NCBI RefSeq assembly: GCF_004345245.1
Contig: NZ_SLUQ01000003.1
Span: forward strand, 186,001 to 250,000
Length of the DNA stretch: 64,000 nt
Origin: Rhizobium sp. BK251
GTDB lineage: Bacteria; Pseudomonadota; Alphaproteobacteria; Rhizobiales; Rhizobiaceae
Reading direction: 5' to 3'
A model generated the notes under the pieces. That model saw only the letters and a program-made list of their open reading frames with translations. It was not told the DNA's origin and made no database searches. Both the position numbers and the translations under genes were made by a program. Positions 7,883 through 17,265 of the stretch are shown here, piece by piece (the stretch's first letter is position 1; the number at the start of each line of letters is the position of its first letter).

Positions 7883-8415
7883 GCACGTTCGTCGCGCTTC
7901 TGCACAGCATCGTGCTCGGCCCCGGCCGGCGGGTCGTCATGGCGGATCTGCGCGATCTGGCGGAGGACCTTGGCTATCGCAAGCCACGCACACTGGTCTC
8001 GACGGGCAATCTTGTCTTTGAGGCGGAAGGAGCGCGGCTGGACGAGATCGAAAGACAACTGGAGGAAGGCTTTCGCCGGAGATTCGGCAAGCATGTCGAT
8101 ATCGTCGTGCGGGATGGTGCCAACTGGGCGGCACTCGCCAGTGCAAACCCATTCAAGGACGGCGAAGGATCGCAGGTTATCGTGCGCGTCAACCGGGCAC
8201 CCATCTCTCCCGAGAGAATGGAGGCGCTCAAGCCGCTGGTGAAAGAGGGGCAGCGCATCGCGCTTGCCAGCGGCGATCTCTGGATCGATTTCGGCGGCAG
8301 GCCGAGCGAATCGAGGTTGCTTTCGGCGCTGACGACAAAGCGACTCGGCGTCGGCACGCTGCGCAACTGGAACACTGTGCGCGGCCTTGCGAAAATGCTG
8401 TCAGAGACCGACTGA
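7879..8415 (+). CDS. DUF1697 family protein
   Basis: A 178-aa protein beginning MSTFVALLHSIVLGPGRRVVMADLRDLAEDLG (quoted only to show the family opening: FVALLHSI, VVMADLRDLAEDLGY, RTLVSTGNLVF). This pattern of a short beta strand, GR..., LGY and STGN matches DUF1697. The C-terminus TTKRLGVGTLRNWNTV is also conserved in the family. No catalytic residues are known to me. The start overlaps the DUF2267 stop by four bases. It closes the four-gene unit that begins with the scaffold-like gene; thrS starts 197 bases later with its own leader. Confidence 0.88.
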   Translation: MSTFVALLHSIVLGPGRRVVMADLRDLAEDLGYRKPRTLVSTGNLVFEAEGARLDEIERQLEEGFRRRFGKHVDIVVRDGANWAALASANPFKDGEGSQVIVRVNRAPISPERMEALKPLVKEGQRIALASGDLWIDFGGRPSESRLLSALTTKRLGVGTLRNWNTVRGLAKMLSETD

Positions 8416-8612
8416 AGAGACCGCCAGAGGGGCGGCCTTGCGTGGCTTGCCGGCAGTCAATTGGGGCCAGCTGCAACGCCGGCCGGTGGGTCTTTTCCTT
8501 TACTAAGCCATGAAAAGCCTTTATCAGGCGGCGCGAGGCCGGCCTCGGCAGCCACCTCGACCTTTTTAACACCACCCGCATTCGTTGGCGGGACTGGACA
8601 AGGAGAAAATTT

Positions 8613-10601
8613 GTGTCCCAATCCGTTTCCCTGACTTTCCCCGATGGCTCCGTTCGCAGCTACGATGCCGGCACGACCGGTCGCGACGTCGCCGAATCCA
8701 TTTCGAAGTCGCTTGCCAAGAAGGCCGTCGCTATCGCGATCGACGGCAACGTGCGCGATCTCTCCGACCCGGTGACGCCGGGCGCCATCGAAATCATCAC
8801 CCGCAACGACGGGCGTGCGCTGGAGCTTATCCGCCACGATGCCGCGCATGTCATGGCCGAGGCCGTGCAGGAACTCTGGCCCGGAACCCAGGTCACGATC
8901 GGGCCGGTCATCGAGAACGGGTTCTATTACGACTTTGCCAAGAACGAGCCGTTCACCCCGGACGACCTTCCCGTCATCGAAAAGAAGATGCGGGAGATCA
9001 TCCAGCGCAACGCGCCCTTCACCAAGCAGGTCTGGTCGCGGGAAAAGGCAAAGGAAGTGTTTGCCGCCAAGGGCGAACAGTACAAGGTCGAACTCGTCGA
9101 CGCGATCCCGGAAGGGCAGGACCTGAAGATCTACTACCAGGGCGACTGGTTCGATCTATGCCGCGGTCCGCACATGGCTTCGACCGGCCAGATCGGTAAC
9201 GCCTTCAAGCTGATGAAGGTGGCCGGTGCTTATTGGCGCGGTGATTCCAACAATCCGATGCTGACCCGCATCTATGGCACGGCCTTTGCGGAGCAGGCGG
9301 ACCTCGACAACTATCTGCATGTCCTTGCGGAAGCCGAAAAGCGCGACCATCGCCGCCTTGGCCGCGAAATGGACCTGTTCCATTTCCAGGAGGAGGGGCC
9401 AGGCGTCGTCTTCTGGCATGGCAAGGGCTGGCGCATGTTCCAGACGCTCGTTTCCTACATGCGTCGCAGGCTCGCCGGCGACTACCAGGAAGTCAACGCG
9501 CCGCAGGTGCTCGACAAGTCGCTCTGGGAGACTTCGGGCCATTGGGGCTGGTACCGCGACAACATGTTCAAGGTGACCGTTGCCGGCGACGATACCGACG
9601 ACGACCGCGTCTTCGCGCTGAAGCCGATGAACTGCCCGGGCCATATCCAGATCTTCAAGCACGGCCTGAAGTCCTACCGCGAACTGCCGATCCGACTTGC
9701 GGAATTCGGCAACGTGCACCGCTACGAGCCCTCGGGTGCCCTGCATGGGCTGATGCGCGTGCGCGGCTTCACGCAGGACGACGCGCATATCTTCTGCACC
9801 GACGAGCAGATGGCCGCCGAGTGCCTGAAGATCAACGACCTGATCCTTTCGGTCTACGAGGATTTCGGCTTCGAGGAAGTCGTGGTCAAGCTCTCGACCC
9901 GCCCGGACAAACGCGTCGGCTCGGACGAGCTTTGGGACCGTGCCGAAAGCGTCATGCTGGATGTGCTGAAGACGATCGAGGCCCAGTCGGGCGGGCGCAT
10001 CAAGACCGGCATCCTGCCGGGCGAAGGCGCCTTCTACGGACCGAAGTTCGAATACACCCTGAAGGACGCCATCGGCCGCGAATGGCAGTGCGGTACGACC
10101 CAGGTCGACTTCAACCTGCCGGAGCGCTTCGGCGCCTTCTACATCGACCAGCATTCCGAGAAGACGCAGCCCGTCATGATTCACCGGGCGATCTGCGGCT
10201 CGATGGAGCGCTTCCTCGGCATTCTGATCGAGAACTACGCGGGCCACATGCCGCTTTGGGTGTCGCCGCTGCAGGTCGTGGTCGCGACGATCACCTCTGA
10301 AGCGGACGGCTACGGTGCCGAAGTCGCCGAGGCGCTGCGCGAGGCGGGCCTCAACGTCGAGACGGACTTCCGCAACGAGAAGATCAACTACAAGATCCGC
10401 GAGCACTCGGTCACGAAGGTGCCGGTGATCATCGTCTGCGGGAAGAAGGAAGCCGAGGAACGCTCGGTCAACATCCGGCGCCTGGGTTCGCAGGCGCAGA
10501 CTTCGATGCCGCTCGACGAGGCGATCGCCGCGCTGGAACTCGAGGCAACGCCGCCCGACGTCCGCCGCAAGGCGGAAGCCAAGAAGGCGAAAGCAGCCTG
10601 A
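8613..10601 (+). CDS. thrS: Threonyl-tRNA synthetase
   Basis: Class II aminoacyl-tRNA synthetase charging tRNA-Thr in the cytoplasm. The 662 aa contain an N-terminal TGS domain (about 1-65), an editing domain with HDAAH (His75, His79) and a C-terminal editing Cys region, a class II core ([41 protein letters not shown]) and an anticodon-binding domain (LQVVVATI onward). The start is GTG 8613, preceded by AAGGAG. The 197-base leader has no obvious regulatory structure I could assign. A long hairpin follows the stop. Confidence 0.98.
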   Translation: MSQSVSLTFPDGSVRSYDAGTTGRDVAESISKSLAKKAVAIAIDGNVRDLSDPVTPGAIEIITRNDGRALELIRHDAAHVMAEAVQELWPGTQVTIGPVIENGFYYDFAKNEPFTPDDLPVIEKKMREIIQRNAPFTKQVWSREKAKEVFAAKGEQYKVELVDAIPEGQDLKIYYQGDWFDLCRGPHMASTGQIGNAFKLMKVAGAYWRGDSNNPMLTRIYGTAFAEQADLDNYLHVLAEAEKRDHRRLGREMDLFHFQEEGPGVVFWHGKGWRMFQTLVSYMRRRLAGDYQEVNAPQVLDKSLWETSGHWGWYRDNMFKVTVAGDDTDDDRVFALKPMNCPGHIQIFKHGLKSYRELPIRLAEFGNVHRYEPSGALHGLMRVRGFTQDDAHIFCTDEQMAAECLKINDLILSVYEDFGFEEVVVKLSTRPDKRVGSDELWDRAESVMLDVLKTIEAQSGGRIKTGILPGEGAFYGPKFEYTLKDAIGREWQCGTTQVDFNLPERFGAFYIDQHSEKTQPVMIHRAICGSMERFLGILIENYAGHMPLWVSPLQVVVATITSEADGYGAEVAEALREAGLNVETDFRNEKINYKIREHSVTKVPVIIVCGKKEAEERSVNIRRLGSQAQTSMPLDEAIAALELEATPPDVRRKAEAKKAKAA

Positions 10602-10609
10602 ACAGCAAG

Positions 10610-10647
10610 CCATCTGGCAGCGCTTTTTTCACCGCGCTGTCAGATGG
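10610..10647 (+). terminator. Hairpin after thrS with a T-rich loop
   Basis: A 14-bp stem with one G-T wobble (CCATCTGGCAGCGC 10610-10623 with GCGCTGTCAGATGG 10634-10647) encloses TTTTTTCACC. There is no T-tract after the stem, so it may stabilise the thrS mRNA 3' end or act in a factor-dependent way rather than as a standard terminator. Confidence 0.45.
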
Positions 10648-10710
10648 CTGACACATAGTTGAAATATACGCGCCCTGACTGATTGAGGAGCGGGTCAGCC
10701 CCGACGCAAT

Positions 10711-11562
10711 TTGAACTTCAAAGAACTGTCCTATGCCAACGAGCGAGACCCGCGCATCAAGCGCTGGCTCATCCGCTCCATCGAGGGCCTTTCCGGTCGC
10801 GATCGTTATGCGCGCCTCTACGACATCTGGCGTTCCGACATCGTCGGCAAGAGCGAGCGTGTCTTCGGCAAGATGCTCGACCTCATCGACGTGCGCATGG
10901 ACGTCCGCGGCTCCTGGCCGCCGCGTGACCTCGAGGCCAACACGCCGGTCGTGATCGTTGCCAACCATCCCTTCGGGATCGGCGACGGGATCGCGGTGCT
11001 TGCGCTTGCCGAGCAGCTTGGCCGGCCGTTCAGGGTGCTGATCAACAACGAGTTGCTGAAAGTGCCGGAGATGGCGGATTATTCGCTGCCGGTATCCTTC
11101 GACGAAACCAAGGAAGCGCTTGCGATCAACATGCGCACCCGCCATGAGGCCCTGCGGCTTCTAAAGGAAGGGACGACGATCATCATCTTTCCGGCGGGCG
11201 GCGTCGCCACGGCGAAGAAGGGTTTCGGAAAAGCCGAGGACCTGCCCTGGAAGATGTTCCCCGCCAAGCTCGTCCAGTCGGCGCATGCGAGCGTCATTCC
11301 GATCTATTTCCAGGGGCAGAACGGCAGGCTCTTCCACCTTGCCAGCCGTGTTTCCCTGACCTTGCGCCTTTCGCTGCTGGTGAGAGAGTTCCGCAGGCTC
11401 TCGGGGAGCACGATCACCTCCTATGTCGGCGACGTGATCTCCTGGGAGGCGCTCAGCAGCGGCAGCGATCGCAAGGACGTGCTTTCGCGGCTCTACAGCG
11501 CAGTCTTTTCCATGGCTCCGCCGCGGCGGCAGTTCCTCAGGAAGGCAAGCGCTCTGGGCTGA
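10711..11562 (+). CDS. PlsC-type lysophospholipid acyltransferase
   Basis: A 283-aa glycerolipid acyltransferase. The NHPFGIGDG motif (around residue 90) corresponds to the catalytic His...Asp block of the hemolysin/OlsA-like branch. GTTIIIFPAGGVAT corresponds to the second phosphate-binding block (EGT-type), and VIPIYFQGQNGRLF to the last block. It probably acylates a lysophospholipid or lyso-ornithine lipid at the inner membrane; the substrate is not readable. The start is a TTG at 10711 (NFKELSYAN), with GGAG over 20 bases upstream, so initiation may be weak or the start slightly different. Confidence 0.85.
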   Translation: MNFKELSYANERDPRIKRWLIRSIEGLSGRDRYARLYDIWRSDIVGKSERVFGKMLDLIDVRMDVRGSWPPRDLEANTPVVIVANHPFGIGDGIAVLALAEQLGRPFRVLINNELLKVPEMADYSLPVSFDETKEALAINMRTRHEALRLLKEGTTIIIFPAGGVATAKKGFGKAEDLPWKMFPAKLVQSAHASVIPIYFQGQNGRLFHLASRVSLTLRLSLLVREFRRLSGSTITSYVGDVISWEALSSGSDRKDVLSRLYSAVFSMAPPRRQFLRKASALG

Positions 11563-11713
11563 GCGACCGGCCGGCGCACTATTAGCAACCTCTCTATTGC
11601 GATCCTTTTTTCCAATCCTCGGCTGTTTTGAGGCGATATCTTCGCGTCTCTGACGTCGGGTGTGGCGCGCGGAAGAAAACCTCCGTGCACTTTGTTTGGG
11701 AAAGGACATTTGG

Positions 11714-14017
11714 ATGAGTGATGAGCGGCCGGAAGGCATAGAGGAATATGATGCTCCGGCCGGTGGCTGGGGCGCTCTCAAGGCCGTGGCCAAGGCGATC
11801 AAGGAGCAGCAGGTTCTCGCCCAGGGCCCGTTGACGCTCCTCAAGCAGAACCAGCCGGACGGCTTCGATTGTCCCGGCTGCGCTTGGCCCGATCCGAAAC
11901 ACACCTCGTCCTTCGAATTCTGCGAGAACGGCGTCAAGGCCGTCACCTGGGAAACGACGGCAAAGCGGGTGCCGCCCGAGTTCTTCGCCCAGCATACGGT
12001 GAGCGAACTCTGGACGTGGTCCGACTACGAGCTCGAAAATCAGGGCAGGCTGACCCATCCGCTCATTTACGACGCAAAGACCGACCGGTATGTGCCGATC
12101 GAATGGGACGAGGCATTCGCCAAGATCGCCGAAGTGCTGAATGCGCTTCCGGATCCGAACATGGCGGAATTCTACACCTCCGGCCGTGCCTCCAACGAGG
12201 CGGCCTTCCTGTTTCAGCTTCTTGCCCGCGCGTACGGGTCGGGCAATTTTCCCGACTGCTCCAACATGTGCCATGAGGCAACCAGCGTCGGCTTGCCGAT
12301 GTCGATCGGCGTCGGCAAGGGCACGGTGACCCTCGAAGACTTCGATCATTGCGACGCGATCTTCAGCTTCGGCCACAACCCGGGCACAAATCACCCGCGC
12401 ATGATGGCGACGCTGTGGGAAGCATCGCGCAGAGGCGTGCCGATCATTGTCTTCAATCCGCTGAAGGAGCGCGCCCTCGAGCGATTCGCGTCGCCACAGC
12501 ACGCGGTGGAGATGGCTACCTTCTCGTCGACCAATATTGCCTCGGCCTACTATCAGGTCCGGCCAGGCGGCGATGTCGCGGTCTTCAAGGGCATGATGAA
12601 GCGCGTATTGGAACGCGACGAGCAGGATAAGCTTGCTGGCGGCCCGGGTGTCCTGGATCTCGAATTCATTGCCGAGCATACGAGCGGCTTCGACGAACTG
12701 GTCGAGGACCTCAATGGGACGAGTTGGGACGATATCATCATCAAGAGCGGGCTCTCGCGTGAGAACATCGAGAGCGCCGCGGACGTCTATGTCCAGGCAA
12801 AGAAGGTCATCATCGCCTACGGCATGGGGCTGACACAGCATGCCAACGGCACCGCGAACGTCCAGCAGATGGTCAACTTCCTGCTGCTGCGTGGAAACAT
12901 GGGTCGCGAGGGTGCCGGCATATGCCCGCTTCGCGGCCACTCCAACGTCCAAGGCAACCGAACCGTCGGCATCACCGAAATCCCGAACGACGCAATGCTG
13001 GACGGAATGGAGCGTGCTTTCGGCTTCCGCCCGTCCGGGAAGAAGGGCAATGCCGCGATCGAGTCCGTCGAGGCGATCGAAGCGGGCCATTCCAAGGCGC
13101 TCATCTGCCTAGGCGGCAATTTCGCGGTTGCCATGTCGGATCCGGAACGGACCTTCGCCGCGATGCGCAAGCTTGAACTGGCCGCGTTGATGGCCACCAA
13201 GCTCAATCGGTCGCACCTTTTGATCGCAAAGAACACGATCATCCTGCCTGTTGTCGCGAGGACGGAGCTGGATGTGCAGGCAAACGGTCCGCAATCGCTC
13301 ACAGTCGAGGATTCGATGTCGATGGTGCACGCGTCGCGCGGCTTCCTGAAGCCGGCCAGCGACAATCTGCTCTCGGAGCCGGCAATCATCGCCGGAATCG
13401 GGAAGGCCACGATCGGAGACCGCTACGGGATAGATTGGGATTGGCTCATCGCCGATTACGACCGCATCCGCGACAAGATCGAGGTGGTCTTCCCCGACTT
13501 CTTTGATTTCAACAAGCGGATTCGCGAGCCGGGCGGCTTCCGTCTTGATGTCGCCGCGAGCCGCCGTGAGTGGCGGACTGCAAGCAAGAAGGCGAACTTC
13601 CTGGTCATCAAGGGTGTCAACGAGGATCCTCGCCTCCTGCAGCCCGACACCCTGACCTTGACGACGATCCGAAGCCACGACCAATATAATACCACTGTCT
13701 ACGGCCTCAATGACCGCTACAGAGGCGTCTTCGGTCGCCGCGACGTCGTCTTCCTCAACAAGGACGACCTTGCGGATCACGGCCTCAAGGAAGGCGATCT
13801 CGTCGATATCGAAGCGGCGGCCGCTCCCGATGACTCGGACAGCCTGCCGAGGATCCTGCCGCGTTTCACGGCCGTCGCCTACAACATTCCGCGCGGCTCG
13901 GCGGCCGGCTACTATCCGGAGATGAACGTACTGTGCGCGCTTTCGCATTACGACAAGCGGTCGGGCACGCCTTCCTATAAGGCGATCCCCGTCAAGATAC
14001 GCGCTGCCGCTGTCTGA
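11714..14017 (+). CDS. FdhF/YdeP-family molybdopterin oxidoreductase
   Basis: A 767-aa molybdopterin-guanine-dinucleotide enzyme related to formate dehydrogenase alpha subunits but of the YdeP branch. Near the N-terminus Cys53, Cys56 and Cys70 (CPGCAWPDP...EFC) are candidate Fe-S ligands, followed by the Mo-binding core (NFPDCSNMCHEATSVGL, GHNPGTNHPRMM, GNMGREGAGICPLRGHSN) and the C-terminal dinucleotide-binding domain (TTIRSHDQYNTTVYGLNDRYRG, quoted in part). There is no twin-Arg signal, so it is cytoplasmic. No redox partner, fdhD or chaperone gene is adjacent; moaC/moeA are 20 kb away. E. coli YdeP is linked to acid resistance. The physiological substrate is unknown. ATG 11714 was preferred over an upstream frame extension. 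Confidence 0.88.
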   Translation: MSDERPEGIEEYDAPAGGWGALKAVAKAIKEQQVLAQGPLTLLKQNQPDGFDCPGCAWPDPKHTSSFEFCENGVKAVTWETTAKRVPPEFFAQHTVSELWTWSDYELENQGRLTHPLIYDAKTDRYVPIEWDEAFAKIAEVLNALPDPNMAEFYTSGRASNEAAFLFQLLARAYGSGNFPDCSNMCHEATSVGLPMSIGVGKGTVTLEDFDHCDAIFSFGHNPGTNHPRMMATLWEASRRGVPIIVFNPLKERALERFASPQHAVEMATFSSTNIASAYYQVRPGGDVAVFKGMMKRVLERDEQDKLAGGPGVLDLEFIAEHTSGFDELVEDLNGTSWDDIIIKSGLSRENIESAADVYVQAKKVIIAYGMGLTQHANGTANVQQMVNFLLLRGNMGREGAGICPLRGHSNVQGNRTVGITEIPNDAMLDGMERAFGFRPSGKKGNAAIESVEAIEAGHSKALICLGGNFAVAMSDPERTFAAMRKLELAALMATKLNRSHLLIAKNTIILPVVARTELDVQANGPQSLTVEDSMSMVHASRGFLKPASDNLLSEPAIIAGIGKATIGDRYGIDWDWLIADYDRIRDKIEVVFPDFFDFNKRIREPGGFRLDVAASRREWRTASKKANFLVIKGVNEDPRLLQPDTLTLTTIRSHDQYNTTVYGLNDRYRGVFGRRDVVFLNKDDLADHGLKEGDLVDIEAAAAPDDSDSLPRILPRFTAVAYNIPRGSAAGYYPEMNVLCALSHYDKRSGTPSYKAIPVKIRAAAV

Positions 14018-14041
14018 AGGTAGAAAAGGCGGACGGCAGTC

Positions 14042-15025
14042 TCAGTCGAGGTTGCCGTCGTCGGCCGGTTGGGCCTGCTGGTCCTGCATCAGAACTTCGA
14101 CATCGGTGTTGCCCCCGGCCTTCACGGTGAAGTCGCGCTGGTAGATCTTGTCCTTGTTGCGGGCGACGGCTGAATACTCGCCTTCGGCCAGCACCATCTC
14201 CGGAAAAGCGCTCACGCTTTCGCCGACGATATCGCCCGAGGCCGTCAGGATCGACCACGCCGTGTCGGCGATAGCCTCGCCGCCCTGTTCGGAAACCAGC
14301 TTGAAGGTGATCTTCGCGGCACGATGCTGGATCGTCGCTTCCGTCAGCTTGCCGGCCTCGACCTGGATATCGGCGCGGATGACTGCGTTGACGTTGCCGT
14401 ATTCGGAGACGACATGGTAAGTGCCGGCACTTAGCCGGACAACCGTATCGGGCTTGACGTCGGCCATCACGAGGCCGCGCTCGCCGTCTTCCTTGACGTC
14501 GGACGAATAGATGGAAAAGCTCAGCTCATCCGGGCGAATGCGCGAATCCGAGCCGGAAATCGCGTTCAGGACGATGCCTCCCGCGTCCAGCACCATCACC
14601 TGCTTATCGATATCACCACTGTCGGGCACATGCAGCTTCTTGGTCGCGAAGGCGCGACCGAAGGAGACATTGACGAAATAGTCCCCGGGCGCGAGCTGGA
14701 AGGCAGCCGGCCCGCCCTCGGCACTGGCCACCAGGGGCAGCTTGCCATCCGCACCGGCAATCGGATTGAAGACGTACCAGGACAGTCCCTCCTGGACGGA
14801 CTCGCCGTCGGTCGTCAGTTTCGCCTCGAGGCTGACGTCGCGCAGCATGGGGGCGGCGGCACCCGCGCTGCCCGGCGCGATAAATGCATTGAGCTTCGGC
14901 ATCTTGGCCGTGCTGTCGAGCTGCTTGAAGTTCTTGAAAGCGTCTTCCGCCACCGCCGCCAGCGGCGTAACTGAGAGCATGGCTGCGGCCAAGCCTATGC
15001 GTGCTAGAGGCAAAATGCCTGACAT
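14042..15025 (-). CDS. Exported protein of unknown function
   Basis: A 327-aa protein with a clear signal peptide (MSGILPLARIGLAAAMLSV..., cleavage likely after AAVAED around residues 25-27). The mature part alternates short beta-rich blocks: two or three repeats of a fold with phrases such as APGDYFVNVSFG, SAGTYHVVSEYGN and AEGEYSAVARNKD, each a glycine turn followed by Tyr and a strand. This resembles repeated Ig-like or carboxypeptidase-regulatory-like modules. The C-terminus is acidic and Gln-rich. I do not recognise the family. It is convergent with the molybdoenzyme gene, 24 bases away. Confidence 0.75.
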   Translation of the reverse strand: MSGILPLARIGLAAAMLSVTPLAAVAEDAFKNFKQLDSTAKMPKLNAFIAPGSAGAAAPMLRDVSLEAKLTTDGESVQEGLSWYVFNPIAGADGKLPLVASAEGGPAAFQLAPGDYFVNVSFGRAFATKKLHVPDSGDIDKQVMVLDAGGIVLNAISGSDSRIRPDELSFSIYSSDVKEDGERGLVMADVKPDTVVRLSAGTYHVVSEYGNVNAVIRADIQVEAGKLTEATIQHRAAKITFKLVSEQGGEAIADTAWSILTASGDIVGESVSAFPEMVLAEGEYSAVARNKDKIYQRDFTVKAGGNTDVEVLMQDQQAQPADDGNLD

Positions 15026-15136
15026 GTGGTTTCTGGACCGATTGACTTCCTGAGAGACAGAGGCCACTTCAAGACCAATCCAATGGCAAATTCAAGACGT
15101 AACGTACCTCAGGCAGCAAAATGAAAGCCTCCGCTT

Positions 15137-15724
15137 ATGAAAAATGACGTCAAGCTCCTCGATTACCTCACCGTCCGCCGCTCCATTCCGGCATTCCAGA
15201 TGTGCGAGCCGGGGCCGAGCAGGGCCGAGATAGAGGAGATTCTTCGACTCGCCTCGCGCGTACCTGACCATGGCAAGCTGGCTCCCTGGCGCTTCATCGT
15301 CTATCGCGGCGACGAACGGGTCCGTATCGGTGAGGAGCTCCTGAAAATGGCGCTGCAGGCAAAGCCCGACCTGTCCGAGGAGATGATCCAGGTGGAGCGC
15401 ACCCGCTTCACCCGCGCGCCTGTCGTCGTCGCCGTTGTCAGCAAGTCGGGACCGCATTTCAAGATCCCGGAGTGGGAGCAGCAGATGTCGGCCGGCGCGT
15501 TGTGCCTCAACCTGCTGATGTCGGCTAATGCGCATGGCTACGTCTCGAACTGGCTTACCGAATGGTACTCATATGATGAACGTGCCTATCCCTTGCTGGG
15601 CATCGCGCCCGGCGAGCGGCCGGCAGGCTTCATCCACATCGGGTCGACCACTTTCCCGGCGGTCGAGCGTCCCCGTCCAGAGCTCAGCGAGACCGTGACC
15701 TGGCTTGGCGGAGAAGGCGCCTGA
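15137..15724 (+). CDS. Nitroreductase family flavoprotein
   Basis: A 195-aa FMN-dependent NAD(P)H oxidoreductase of the small YdjA-like branch. RRSIPAF near the N-terminus and [18 protein letters not shown] are the FMN/phosphate-binding segments; [17 protein letters not shown] and the C-terminal GFIHIGST are conserved. Natural substrates are unknown for this family. Its last base overlaps the ATG of the next flavin-dependent gene, so the two are translated together. It starts 111 bases from the divergent exported-protein gene, and that gap should hold both promoters. Confidence 0.9.
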   Translation: MKNDVKLLDYLTVRRSIPAFQMCEPGPSRAEIEEILRLASRVPDHGKLAPWRFIVYRGDERVRIGEELLKMALQAKPDLSEEMIQVERTRFTRAPVVVAVVSKSGPHFKIPEWEQQMSAGALCLNLLMSANAHGYVSNWLTEWYSYDERAYPLLGIAPGERPAGFIHIGSTTFPAVERPRPELSETVTWLGGEGA

Positions 15725-16329
15725 TGTTCTACACGACGGATACCAACAGGCACGGGCTGGCCCACGATCCCTTCAAGGCGATCGTGGTGCCGCGCCCGAT
15801 CGGCTGGATCGGTACCAAGGGGGAGGACGGTTCGCTTAATCTCTCTCCCTATTCCTACTTCAACGCTATTTCCGACAGGCCGAAAATGGTCATGTTCTCT
15901 TCGAGCGGACGGAAGGACAGCCTCCACAATGCGGAGGAGACCGGCGTGTTCACGACCAGTTTCGTCAGCCGTCACCTGCTCGAACCGATGAACATGTCGT
16001 CTGCCAGCGTGCCCTATCATATTGACGAGTTCGCGCTTGCCGGCCTGACGGCGCGGCAGGCCCAGCTCGTCGACGCTCCCTATGTCGGCGAGGCGCTCGC
16101 CGTCCTCGAATGCCGGGTGACGCAGGTGGTCGAACCGAACACGCTTTCCGGCGAGCCCTCTGGGAATGTCGTCGTATTCGGCGAGGTTGTCGGCATCCAC
16201 ATCGACGAGTCGATCATTAGGGAAGGACGCCTCGACATGAGCGTCGCGCGGCCGATGGCTCGCATGGGCTACATGGACTACAGCGAAGGCAGCGACGTGA
16301 TCGAGCTCAAGCGCCCACCGCGGTCCTGA
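15724..16329 (+). CDS. Flavin reductase-like (split-barrel FMN-binding) protein
   Basis: A 201-aa flavin_reduct-domain protein. The PRPIGWIGT, SPYSYFNAISDRPKMVMFSS and DSLHNAEETGVFTTSFVS segments form the FMN-binding split barrel. Proteins of this type reduce or bind FMN, some supplying reduced flavin to partner oxygenases. The start ATG uses the final A of the nitroreductase TGA, so coupling with that gene is strict. The pair may act together in one redox reaction, but no monooxygenase is nearby. It is convergent with the CitE-like gene, 17 bases away. Confidence 0.88.
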   Translation: MFYTTDTNRHGLAHDPFKAIVVPRPIGWIGTKGEDGSLNLSPYSYFNAISDRPKMVMFSSSGRKDSLHNAEETGVFTTSFVSRHLLEPMNMSSASVPYHIDEFALAGLTARQAQLVDAPYVGEALAVLECRVTQVVEPNTLSGEPSGNVVVFGEVVGIHIDESIIREGRLDMSVARPMARMGYMDYSEGSDVIELKRPPRS

Positions 16330-16346
16330 TCGCTTGAAGCGCGGCG

Positions 16347-17120
16347 CTAGGGCGCGAAGACGGTATTGATGATTTCGACCTGGCGGGCGTTTGCGGCCAG
16401 CTTTCCGGAGAAGCCCATCGCCTTGGCCCTGCGGCACTCAGCCGTGAAATGCTCAGGGTCGCCGGACGGGGCAGTAAGGTCGATCGAGGCGACCGAGGCT
16501 GCTGCCGCGCCAATGAGACAGTGGTCCCTTGCCGTTTCCAGAGGCGGGGCGAGCCTGCCATCCGGCAGTTGCCAATCTTCAAGCTTCAGATGCTGCGCAA
16601 GGCGGTCTGCGGACCAGGCCAATGCCTGGAGGCGGGTGGACTTCCTGGCATAGGTCATGCCCCCGAAGACGCCGGTCGATGTATCGGCGGGAAGGGCGAC
16701 GATGCCCATGCTTCCTGCGGCAATTCCCGCAACGGCTTCCTGCGCGGAGATCATGACGTCGACCTTCTGGATGTCGGCGCCACCTGCCGATTCGGGGATA
16801 ATGAAGCCATCCGGTGCAAAGGGCGTCAGCGCGATGATGTCGTCCTGGAGCAGCGCCGACGACGCAGCGTGAACCATGACGTAGAGCGCCGAGGCGAGGC
16901 GAGACCGATGACGCACGAGCCAATCCGCGACCTGGGCCCTGAGGTGTGCAGCTTCCTCGGGACCGGCATGCGACAGGTCAATCACGAAGGCGTCGGCGCC
17001 AGCAATCAGTGCTGCGTCCAGTTGCTTCGTGTCGCTCGCCGAAGCGACATGCCATGATCGTCTCAAACGCCGCTCCTTCACCGGTGTTCTGCCAGTTCTT
17101 GCCCTAACGGCATCTTCCAA
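16347..17120 (-). CDS. Degenerate CitE/HpcH-HpaI aldolase-like protein
   Basis: A 257-aa TIM-barrel protein resembling the citrate-lyase beta/malyl-CoA lyase family: RRSWHVAS (strand 1), ALIAGADAFVIDLSHAGPEEA (strand 2 region, quoted in part), GFIIPES, SMGIVALPADTSTGVFG and the C-terminal AECRRAKAMGFSGKLAANARQVEIIN. In active CitE-like enzymes the strand-2 segment reads DLEDAV and binds metal; here it reads DLSHAG. The usual ...ET/PKVE glutamate is not evident either, though GFIIPES retains a Glu. It may be a non-catalytic or altered member. The C-terminal helix pattern is the strongest family evidence. Confidence 0.65.
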   Translation of the reverse strand: MEDAVRARTGRTPVKERRLRRSWHVASASDTKQLDAALIAGADAFVIDLSHAGPEEAAHLRAQVADWLVRHRSRLASALYVMVHAASSALLQDDIIALTPFAPDGFIIPESAGGADIQKVDVMISAQEAVAGIAAGSMGIVALPADTSTGVFGGMTYARKSTRLQALAWSADRLAQHLKLEDWQLPDGRLAPPLETARDHCLIGAAAASVASIDLTAPSGDPEHFTAECRRAKAMGFSGKLAANARQVEIINTVFAP

Positions 17121-17265
17121 CGTAAGCGCCAGCCGGCCAACGGGTCTCGTCCGGCGAATGGGCGGAAGGTTAACAGACTTGGTGAACCAATCGTAAACTT
17201 TTCAGAGCTAGCCTGAGCATTGAAATCAGGGCGTGGAATCATCCCGCCGGTGCTGGGGCATTACA

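Noticed and set aside
8416..8612. Riboswitch or T-box leader before thrS
   Set aside because: No T-box, ribosomal-mimic or terminator/antiterminator arrangement could be recognised, and T-boxes are not expected in this group.
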